A stretch of 64,000 nucleotides of DNA from positions 87,970,315 through 88,034,314 of the forward strand of contig NC_079147.1 of assembly GCF_945859685.1 (NCBI RefSeq), written 5' to 3'. Below are positions 9,707 through 21,700 of this stretch, in pieces. This DNA is from Eupeodes corollae (Eukaryota; Arthropoda; Insecta; Diptera; Syrphidae). The notes below the pieces were generated by a model. The model made no database searches, was not told where the DNA came from, and saw only the letters and a list, made by a program, of their open reading frames with translations. How positions within the stretch are numbered: position 1 is the first letter of the stretch; every line of letters starts with the position of its first letter. The position numbers were made by a program, and so were the translations under genes.

Positions 9707-12700
9707 GTAAGTTCTGTCGATGTTTTATCCGGGATGGAAATTCCCTCTTGGTTGACACCGCTTTTTGGTTAATTTATATTTTCTTTGTTTTTTATTTATT
9801 CCCTGATGCGAAGGTTCAACGGTGACTGTGAACGCTTGTACACCAGGACTAGTCAGAGGCACATCGCACCTGAGAAAGTAAGTGAACAATAAGTCCTGTG
9901 GGCGGTATGTAGCCATTTTTGTTAAACTTTTCGTTCCTTGCGGTTGGGGTGTGGGTGGGGGTCGGAATCGAATTCGAAGCATCACCATCCAAAGAGTGTA
10001 AGGGAATATCCTGGGGGACTTGGTGCGACATCGACAGATTTTCCATTTCCAAAAGTCGATAAAAACAATTGGCAGCAAGGGGGCTATCGTGTTATTTCTT
10101 AAAACATACAAAAAAGTTCAAAGTTTCCCCTGCAAGCAAGCCTGCATCCTTTTCCCAGAGTGTGGTAAGGCATCGGAAAAAAATTGAAATGTATGTAAAT
10201 TATACTTTAAACGAAATAGTTATTGGAAAGTTAAATTGGTTGAAAACAAAGTTAAGTAGGTTTAGTGATTTTACTTGGTTGAGTTTGCTTTGCTCATGTT
10301 GCAGCTGCAGCTGCAGCCTAGCCCTCCTATTGCAAGGCGGAAATATACCAAGTTTTGTTTTTTTTTTCTTTCTGATGTTGAAGTTGGAACTTACATATAC
10401 ATAAATTTCGTCTTGTAAAAGTAGTTTTTTGGTGGAAGAAAAAATGTACTTAATACTTACTTCAATCGACGGAAGGAAAAAGTTTTGCAATATAGAAACT
10501 TGAATATGGACCTTATTAAGCTGAAAACTGCAGTTTTCAAACAAAATACAGTATATATTAAGTACGAATACGAGTTTAATTTTCATATGTTTTGTTTAAA
10601 TAGGAATGGAGTAACTTTTAAAGGATGGTTTACATCAAGAAAAAAGGATCAGCAAAATACTGAAAAAAGTGAACTTTTTTTAATTTTTTAATCGAACCCA
10701 ATTGCGAACTTAAATAAAAATCGACGTTATGTTATCTATCGCGTTACGTGATGGCGTTGTCCCACAATTACAATTAAATGCATCAATGACACAAGCCATC
10801 AATAATTAAATCGAATGATAAGAGTCTCAAAAAATTCAGTGAACTTGAATTGAAGACCGGTGAAACTGCCCGACGTCTTACACGTTCAAACCGAAGTTTA
10901 ACATATTAAAAAAAGACTTAAGTAATTCATATAAATTTGTGACCCAAATCGAATCCCTCCAATAGGAACTTAACTGTGCAGTTAAGAATCTTAACATCAA
11001 TAAACCATTTGATTTATGCCAAAAGAATTAAACTCTTCCGTGGATATTATTAATTCGAAACAATTTTCTAGAAATTCAAGCCAATATTTCTCTTATTGGT
11101 AATTTTCCTTTAGAACTCCCGACCACTAGAGAAAGCGTTGTTGAGTTGATAGGTGGTATGAAAGCCTCAAATATATTAAGAGCTATGTCTGATGTTCCAG
11201 ATATTTCTGGGGATTACGTCTCATCGTCTTCATCAAGTATCAGCTCATGATGAGTTTCTCCGACTGCCCATTTCGCCTTCCAACGTTTAACCTGTGCTAC
11301 CCCTAATTACCTTGGGACTCAATGTAGTTTAATTTATCTTAGAAAAAAGCCTCAAGATTCTTTTAATTTTAAAATAGGCGATTTAACTGACCTAAGTGTG
11401 TCCTAGCACATCACGGACATCCACTTTAACCTAACCTAACCTGAAGTGCTTGATTTCACACATTTTTCCCATTTATGTTAACTCAGGTGTTCCTCATTTT
11501 TTTAGAAAGATGTCTGTGCGTGCGTGTGTACGTACGCTCGTACGTTCGTACGTCCGTACGTTCGCGACGTTTTTTGCGTCGTCCATAGCTCGAGAACCAG
11601 AAGAGATATCGATTTCAAATAAATTTTGTTATACAGATAATAAGGCAGAAAGATGCAGAAAGGGCTCTCAGGAAAATTGCGTGGGTGGTTTTTATACCAT
11701 AGCAGTTTGAAAAAAAGGTGAAAATTTTGGTTAACCTTAAATATCTTACGAACTAAAAACGCTAGAGACTTGAATTACATTTTATATAATATATTGTAAC
11801 GTGATATCAGAGAAGTATAGTTTTTGAAAAAAATCCATTTAACGTTTTTTTATAAATCAAAAAAAACTGAGAAAAAAAAATTGTCACCTCAAAAATTTTA
11901 CGACTAAAATATGATTTCATCTCCAAAACAATTTTGTGCAACGAAGAATAATGTTTTATTAAATTAAATTAATTAAATTTAGGCTTCAAACTTATTTTAT
12001 GTTATAAGAAATATTGTTTTCAACATTCTGAAAAATGTTGAGAAATATCGAATTGACAGTTTTTTACAAAAAAGAAACACCTAAAAAAAAATTATAAAAG
12101 TTGGTAAAAATTGATTTTCGACTCAAATATCTTTTCAAAACTTTGAGATATTGGCTTTAATTTACTTTAATCTTATAAAAAATATTGTTTTCAACATTAG
12201 GACAAATTTTAAGAAAAATCGAATTGACACTTTTTTTACAAAAAAAAGAAACCTAAATGAAATGTATAAAAATTGGTAAAAATTGATTTTCGACTTGAAT
12301 ATCTTTTTAAAAATTGTAGATATTGGCTTTTAAATACTTTTATCTCTCAGAAAATATTGTTGTTAATATTCAGTAAAATTTTGAAAAAAATCGAATTGAC
12401 AGTTTTTCTTACAAGAAATTAAAAACCGAAAAAAAATTAACACAAGCTTGTAAAAATTGATTTTTGACTCAAATATCTTTTCAAAAATTTGAAATATTGG
12501 CTTCAAACTTATTTTATTTCATAGAAAATATTGTTTTCAATATTTAGTAAATTTTACATAAAAATCCAACAGTCCGTTTTTTCATACAAAATAAAATCTA
12601 CAAAAAATAGTACGCAAATTTGGTAAAAATTGATACGAGTACATACAGACAAACTTTTAAGCAAGACAAATCGACAGACGGAATGGGAAGTTATCAGGGT

Positions 12701-15700
12701 GGGTCACATCCCAGCCTCTTTTTTGTCTTAATTATCAACAATTGTATAAAAGTCATTAATAATTCAACTGTCTCTATTAACGCTGATGTCATGAAAACAA
12801 CAAAGGTTTTTTCTACCTCTTCTTGATTGTCAAGTCTGATTTCCCCATCAGATTTCTCCGATTAGCAATCCTAGGTCTTCTTTAATATGATAATCTTTTT
12901 TTAACACCTTATGAAGTTCGTTTAAGACTTAATAATCTACCAAACCGTAGTACCCGTGGCATGATGGTTAGTGCGATGGACTGTCATGCCAGAGGTCTTG
13001 GGTTCGATCCCTGCCTGTGCCATCTTAAGTCTTTTTCACGGGTACTGCCTCTTGTGATTAATTGAGAAATTCTCCAAGAGTAATTCTTGTCATGAAAAAG
13101 TGCTTTCCCAAATTAGCCGTTCGGATTCGGCCTAAAACTGTAGGTCCCCTCCATTCCTGCCAACAGTACTCGCACACAGGAATGGTTGAGACTTGTAAGT
13201 CACTAGGCCCTGGTTCCAAACGGACTGTTGCGCCAACTTATTTATTTAATTTAATCTACCAAACCTACTTCCTCTCTACTACTCGATATAAGTTTTTTTT
13301 TTTAAAGTCTATTGTCCACTGAAAACTAATATAAGGGCCTTCGAACCCAAGCCTAAACATAATATAAAACTTACATTTTTTGACAAAAGCTTACATTTAA
13401 TTAAGCGTAAATAAATAAAATAAGAATAGCAGATCTTTGCAAACCAAAGTGTTTAAAGAAACATAACTTTCAATCTTATTTTTTTTTAATCTACAATTGA
13501 AAAATTTAAAAAAAAAAAACGGAAAAAAACCTTCCAAATTGCAATCATTTTTAAAAAATGATTAGTTTTGTTAAATTTTAGGGTGATTTTAATAAAAGTT
13601 GGTAAAAATTGGCTATATTAAAGTTTTTCAAAAAACACATACAATTAAAAAAACGCATGAAATCTCTTTTTGAATCGATAGTACGGTCCATATAATTTAA
13701 TGTTTCTAGATTATTTCATTCAAATGTTGACCTTGACTGCTCCTCAAATAGCCCATCCGCTAAGCCCAATTTTGGCACACTCTTTACAATATTTCTGCCG
13801 ATATCTCACGAATAATTGCTACAATGTTGTCTTTCAATGCGTCATTTGAAGCGGTTTTGTCTGTAAAGAAATAAGATAAAAAAAACATTGGGCGGCGCAA
13901 TAGTCCGTTGAGAACCAAGGCCTAGTGACTTACAACTCTTAACCATTCCTCTGTGAGAGTACCCAGTCACTAATGGAAGTGACATACAGTTTATACCGAA
14001 ATATTTAATTCAGCTCCAATCTAAACCAGCTGTTTAAACCAGTGTTGCCAAAAAGATAATAGCTAAAAAATCACCCTTTTTTTAAAAAAAAGTACATTTT
14101 GTAGATAGTTTGTGAAAAAAGAAACGAAAGAGAGATAAAACAATAATTCTAAGCTGCTCAAACTTTTGGTGACTTGTGTTCGGTTTAAGTTTTTTATGAT
14201 TTTACGTAAATGAATAACATTCAACTGATATAGTGACACTTCAAATGACAGTTGTCTTTGACAGATGGCTGGTGGTGATATGGTTCTTCTTTATTTTAAA
14301 GCAATCCATCACCATCTTTTTTACCAACTAAAAGTTTCATAAAATGTTAATGTTAACCCACACTTCAGAAAAGAATGTAGTTGATCTCAAGATATCCGTT
14401 AAAAATCGTCAATGGCTTAATAAGTTTACCAACACTGTTGTTTTTTTTTTTTAATTTCGTAGAAGTTGCCTTGAATTCAATACTTATCTATCGTCTGCGT
14501 TAAACTTTGTTGTTAAAAATACTACTTTAAACTGAGGACTGGACCAAGAAAATAATAGTGTTTATAAATAATATAAATTGGAAATCTTGCCCTATTCTAA
14601 AAACTCATTACAAATAAAACAATTTTTAACCAATTTAAGATCCAGGGGATGTCATATGAGCCATACAGCTTTTAAAGTTAAGTTGTATAAGTAACGTTTT
14701 CATCTAAGGATTAGTTAGTAATTCAACGATATTCACCAAAAACGGTTAGAAACTAAGAATTTCGAAAAACTTAAGTAATGCTTTAAATTAGTTTTGTATT
14801 TATTTTCTGAGAGAAAGAACAAATATTCAGGTTTTTAATAGGAATAAGAGATTGTCAATTCGATATTAGGTTACTTTTAAGTTCCTGAAACTCGACTTTC
14901 ATATTACTTGCGAAGTATTAGAACTATCGAACTAATCAAGCATGTCGGTCGTCGGTCGTTCCTCGTCCCTACACAAAGCAAAAGGTCGATTTTTTTAAAC
15001 TTGAAATTCAAACTTTTAAGTTAATTTGCTAAAGGCGTTTTTTTAACTAAAACTAACAGTACTAACTCTATACAAGTGTTTTGGTCAAAAATTCGAATTT
15101 TCTCAAAAACGAACCGATATATTTTTACATTTTTTCCATAAATTTGCTTCCTCAACTAAAAGAATATATTTTTATATTGCTCCAGAAGGATACCCCTAAT
15201 TCCCATAGAACCATTATATTGTTTTTTTGTTAAGAACTAATGAACTGATCTCAATATTTCCTGTACAAGCTTTAAAAACTGTCTTAATAATGTTTTGAAT
15301 GAATGGGGTGGCGCAACAGTCCGTTGTGAACCAGGGCCTAGTGACTGACAACTCTCAACCATTCCTGTGTGCGAGTACTGTTGTCAGGAATGGAAGGGAC
15401 CTACAATTTAAGGCCGAATCCGAACGGCTAGTTTGAGAAAGCCCTTTTTCATGACAAGAATTACTCTTGAAGAATTTGTCAATTCCTCGCAAGAGGCAGT
15501 ACCCGCGAAATTAATTTAATTTAAGGTGGCACAGGCAGGGATTTGACCCAAGACCCCTTGCATGACAGTCCAACGCACTAACCATCATGCCACGGGTACC
15601 ACCTTAATAATATTTTACTTGGCTTTAAAAAAAGTATTGATATTTTTCCGAATTTTGATATCTCAAAAACGGTTTTTTTTACGAAAATCAAATCATAGAC

Positions 15701-18700
15701 GTATATTAATAGGTTCTAAATGACTGCATACCATGGCATGGCATTAACATTTTTAAAAACTGTTTTTATGCATATTTTTATCTTCCTATAGGAAGTTATT
15801 GTAATGGGTCCAGTTGTCAAATTGAAAATTTTGACATTTCTCGACGTTTCAAGGTCCGTAGAGTCGAAATAAAAGATTTTTAGAAATATATCTTTCATAG
15901 CTCAAGAACCAGTAGAAATATCGACTTCAAATAAATTTTATTGTACAGATAATAATGCAGAAAGGGCTTTTTAAAAAAAATTACTTGAATGGTTTTTTTA
16001 CCATAGCAGTTTAAAAAATGGTGCAAATTTTAGTAAACCCTAAATATCTTAGGACTTGAATAAAATTTTATATAATATATTGTAACGTGATACCAGCAAG
16101 TATTTTTTTTGAAAAAATTCCAATTGAAGGTTTTTTTTATAAATCAAAAAAACTGAAAAAAAAATACAAAATGATTTCATCTCTAAAGCAAGTTTTTGCA
16201 ACGATAAATAACGTTCTCAACACCTTGCAAAATTTTGAGAAAAATCGAATTGATAGTTTTCTTACAAAAAATTAAAACCCAGAAAAAAAACATTACTCAA
16301 AGTTGGTAAAAATTGCATTTCGATTCAAAACTTCAAGAACTTGATATTATGGCTTTAAACTTATTTTAACTTATAGGAAATATTGTTGTCAACATTCGGA
16401 TTTTTTTTTTAGAAAAACCGCATTGACGGTTTTCTTACAAAAAATAAAAACCTAAACAAAAAATTAATAAAAGTTGGTAAAAATTGGTTTTCGACTCATA
16501 TGTCTTTTCTTAACTTTGAGATATTAGAGTTGATGTACTTTTAGCTTTTAAAAAATACAATTTTGAGAAAAATCTAATGGACAGTTTTTTTTACAAAAAA
16601 TACAAACCTTAAAAAAAAAGAATACTAAAACTTGGTACAAATTTACTTTCGACTCAAATTGCTTTACAAAACTTAAAAGTATTGTCATCAAACTTTTTTA
16701 TTTTACAGAAAATATTGTTTTCGGTATTCAGTAGATTTTTTATAAAAATCCAACTGCTCGATTTTTCATAAAAAAAATAAAATCTACAGAAAATAGTACG
16801 CAAATTTGATAAAAATTGATAATCGGTTCTTGATATCTCTCAAACTAATTTCATTCATCCAATTTGTAAAAATTTAAGAATAGCTACTAAAATTGGTAAA
16901 AATTTGTTTAACAAAACTAGATTTTCAATTTTAACTATTTCTTTATATGAAAAATATTGTTGATAATTTTAAATTTGTAAGAATAATTCAACTGACAACT
17001 ACGAGTATTTTAACACAACACGAAAACCTACAAACTTTTAAGCAAGACAAATCGACAGCCTCTTTGTTTTTAAATGAATTGTTTATTAAATACTAAAACC
17101 TTAAAGATCTTAAGAAATTAAAGCAATCTACTTTTTGAAGTAAATTTTCCTTGGATTCTCTAGACTGAGATTTAAATACAAATTTTCAGAATATAAATGT
17201 CCCCAAAAACAGCAAAAGTGACACTTTCGTCGTTAAACTAATTAAGAAACAATGAACGTTTCATATCTACTAATACATAATATTAAAACTTTGAATCTCT
17301 CGATAACTGAAGTAAAAAAAGATTCTCCAACGCGTAATTTGTGAGTGTCATACTTAAGCTTCTTACCAGTTTATTTGTTTATTGAGTTTTTAGAAAACTT
17401 GTGTGAATAAATTCAACTTTATCCTTAAATTCAAGAACCAAACTCTCTCTACAATTTTTAAGTTTTGTTGACTCTTTTAAGATATCAAACAAATTTCAAA
17501 GGGTTCACACAGAATAGTATATTTTTAAAATTTAGCTTCTAGCATCAGCTTTGATCTACTAATAAGCAGACTGATAACGATAGTTGTAAATATTAGAATG
17601 CTGAAAATTGAGTAAAAAAAAATAGTCAAAAAATGCCAGAATGTTTTTCATAACAGATTCTGTCTTATCTTCCTATACGGAAGGTCTGCATTTATATGTT
17701 TGCAGTGTTCTTCGCATTTATAAAAATCCCAACAAGAACAGTAACATTATTTTTAGAAAAAAGCTAAATTTGATCACAATTCTAACATTTTCACTTTAAA
17801 TGCACCAAAAACCCTTTGAACTATTGTATTTTAGTACTTAAATATGGCATATTTAGAATCCTGCAGGAATGTTGAAATGCTTTCATGTATGTATGTAGGA
17901 AGGCGTCACAACTAAATCGTAAGACCATATCTTGCTGGCCAACAGTGTTCTAAGAAAATCAAATAATTAAAGTTCTCCAATCGTTGAAATATGTAAATGA
18001 TTGAAAGTCTGCATCCGTCCTTGTATATTTTTGCTTTTGTCTATTCCCTAGGATCATGAGCGACGTAAGGACTTATTAAGTGGCATCTGGCCCTACCAAG
18101 GCTACTCTTTAACTGGCTTTCTGGAAAAAAATACACATTATATAATCCTTCAAGAATTATTGAATCAGCTTCGTTCATAATTCTAATAGATATAAGTGAA
18201 AACCTGATGAAGATGATAAGTGTTCGAACATTCCAGTTTAAATAAATGTATCCATGTTACAATTGAAATACATACTCGTACATATATTTATTTTTTTCCG
18301 AAATCACCTCAAGCTTTATAAGGTCCTCAAATTTGTTTTCAATCACATATTGAGCTTCTTTTTATTACTAAATATTAAATCTCAGAATTTTTCTTCCTTT
18401 TCAAAAAGAAAAAACATCAATATTTTTGTTTCCCTGTGACGAAATATCAGCTTTATACACTCTTGGTCCTGTTTACATAAAATTCTTACTTCAGCTACTG
18501 CTGCTACAACACACAACAAGAACGCCTTAGGTCAAAATCTAAGGATTTCTGTTTGAACAAAATGTCGAAGAGGAAAAAAAAGGGGCAAACGCAAATTTCA
18601 AATGAAAAACGATTGTTTAGTTTTCCTTCCAAGAAAAAATAAAGGAAAAACATAAACAACTTTGATTTTGTTGACTTAGGTCACGAAAGTTGGTTATATT

Positions 18701-21700
18701 CTTGTTGTGATGGTAGAAGGAGGAGAAACAAGGAAGTTTATAAACGAGGACACACTGCACCCATCAGTTGGATCCTTTTATTAGTAACTTCCTAACTTCC
18801 CAAATATTAACTGGAAGATACTTTCACTTCTGAGCTAAAACAAAGTTAGAAGATTTAGAAGAGTGGAGACTTGATGAAGTTCTTTTGAATGAAATGTCAT
18901 TTTTTGGTCATCTCCTCTACGTCCATTCCCTTTTCAGTTTAATTAATAGATCATTGGTCCTTTCTTATCATAAAGAAGCAAACTATCTTCAATAAGCCTA
19001 TTTAACCTATCACAACAAGACACCCTATAAGTTTCCCTAAAAACATCGTCCTAGAGTAACAGGAACTTATAGACAGTTTTGCAAGGATTGAATATTTGTT
19101 GTAGAGATTTATACATTTTTGTTCATCATCAAGGATATGTGTCTCATCGCAATAAGCACTTTACCATATCCAAAGGACGATATCCCTACCAACGAACGAA
19201 GGAACGATATCCAAAGTACTTGTAGTCTCTTGTACTTGAGCTTGAGCTTGAGCTTGTTATGCATAAATTTGAACCTTTTTCGTTTGATAGTTTGTTATTA
19301 GGTGTATCCTTGCTTTATTTCTACACCCTGATAGAAGCCTCACAAGAAGGATTTGTTTCTCTGGATTCTGTTTTCTGATGTAAGTGGAACTCGTTTTCAA
19401 GAAAATAACTAATTTCGTCGTTTTCCCTCATGTTTTTCGCCTATGGCAATCAATATTTCGAGCAAAGAGTGTTCGATTGGTACAAAGCCCATCCGCATCC
19501 TGGATCCAATACCGGCTTAAGGACACAATATTATGCAAATGGCATTGCGTTTCCTTGTTCACTATATATTTGCACCATGATGAAACGTTCCTTATACCTA
19601 CAGAACATATATTTCAGAGGGAAAGCAAAGAAATAAAAAAGGATGTGAAATCTCTCGCAACAAGACAAGACACCATCAACAAAAGGATGCTAAGGATGGG
19701 GATGCTATTATATCTTGTAACTCGATTTAAGTGTGAGACAAGATAAGATAAGGAATTTTATTGCACGACTACAAGTCGCACTCGAAGGAGTAAGCTGTTG
19801 TACGCCCACCCGCCAGAAAGACAGGGACTTAAGGGAGAAGTGGCATCATGAGACGTGAAGGGTTAGGGTGAGGGAAGGTTGAAAAAGACGCGGATAATAA
19901 TATGTATGTTTCTTAGGTGAATACATCTTATATTGGATGTAAAACTAGGACCTGTTTTAGGTACGTACCGTACGTCCTTTTACTCTTAGGAAGGTTTGTA
20001 TATGGAAGAAAATGTGATGAGGGTTGTTAAGTTGAATAAGTTATTTGCTCAAGGAATATAACTTTATTACTGTCAAGCATGAGGTTCCCTTCACCGTAAC
20101 CTTGTACGCGTACGCGTTATATCAAGCCAAGGTGTACATACATATATGAAAAATGACATTGAAGTAAGGAGCACATAATTTGTTTTCCTGTTTCGTCATA
20201 TAAAGATTTTTTATTTATTAAAGAAAATCTAACACGAACTGAATACAGAGGGCAACAGGCATCAGGGCAGACGCGTGTAAATGGGTTTATTTTCATTCGC
20301 GCATTTAATGTCATAAGACGCGAATAGTATCTTGTGAATTTTATAGTAATAATGGTCGTAAACAAGCTTATCCAGACATCCATGCATCCATTACGAGTGA
20401 ACTTTGGCATCTATTTAATAAAATTAAGGATTGAAGGTTCAGTATTATGTTGATGCAGATTGCAACATGCTTTCATTTTTGTATGCATATGGAACTTAGG
20501 TTCAAGTCACGTTTTTGGATATTTAATATTATATTCTCGATGAAAATAATTAATGTCTATTATGAACCAAGGGAATATATTTCAGGTATTTTTAAAGCAA
20601 AATTGTGACGTATTAAAATATTAATTTCAAGAACTGTTATAACGTCTGAGAAATACCAAGCAAAAGCATTAGTAGACTATACTTTTAACCGTAATAAAAC
20701 TAGAAATTTGGAAGAACAAACCGTTTCTATAACTTCCCAAAGGAAGGTATTATAAACAGTCAAAATTGTCAAATTGCAGATATTAACATTTCTAGCTGTT
20801 TCAAGGTCCATAAAATGTAAATCAGAAGTTTTTAAAAAGATTTCTGTATACGTAAGTTGTTTACTTAACGTCTAGAAATATTAAAACGTGAGTTCCACAA
20901 ATCGGACCGATTACAATAACTTTCTATGGGAAGTTAATACTTACCTAATTATTTGTTGGTGGAACTAAAATCCTGTGTGAACTAGGGCCTCAACCAAAAA
21001 ACTTCCCCATCTAACTCTAGGGATCCAAGCTTCATGTCGCTAAGTGCGCACTTCAAGTTAGTGGAGGTCACTTTCCACAAAAAAAAACTGTGATTTGCTG
21101 GAGTAATTCTTCATTTGTTCTCAACCAGAGTTTTGCTTACTGTGCTTATAGGAGAGCTTAGGTAGACAGATGTTCTTTGTTTTGCCCTCATTAACCGTTG
21201 AACCTATTTTTGCCGCCTCTGCCTCAATACTCACAAAAGCCCCATTGACATCACGCTGAGTTCTTCCGATTATGTCGATGTCATCAGCATATGCTATAGT
21301 AATTGCACAGACTTTTGAAAGATAGTGCCTCTAGTGTTAACGTGGGAGCTCTGTACTATTCTTTACGGTTTGCTGTTAAATAATTCGCCTGACAGTGCAT
21401 CACCTTGTCTAAAGCCTTTTTGGCAGGAATGCCGAAACTAGGCATGGCCATACACAGTTCGTACCTATAGATGCTGTCATATGCGGCCTTGAAATCGATG
21501 AAAAGATGGAAGGCATCGATTTGGTGTTCTTTTGTTTTTTCCAGGATCTTCCATTATGTGAATATTTGATCGACTGTGGACTTTCCCAGTCTAAAACCAC
21601 ACTGATAATGGCCTATCAGATTCTTGACGATAGGCTTTAGACGTTCACATATTACGGCAGAAACATTTTGTAGGCGATGTTAAGTAGACTGATGTCTCTA

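Noticed and set aside
11450..11710. 86-codon open frame with Arg/Val/Thr-rich start
   Set aside because: It translates the GTAC-rich run of the repeat. The minus-strand frames at 33336 and 38684 show the same and are not genes.
12040..12580. A CRISPR-like array or ordinary satellite array
   Set aside because: The units are about 173 bp, imperfect and AT-rich, without short identical repeats and unique spacers. The array sits inside a dispersed element with fixed ends. The genome is eukaryotic.
12947..13020. A tRNA gene
   Set aside because: A and B boxes are present, but the sequence continues into a SINE body with target duplications, and several tRNA stem positions do not pair. It is the SINE head.
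19384..19746. 120-codon open frame
   Set aside because: No motif, no splice context, and ordinary base composition. The end overlaps a probable LINE tail.
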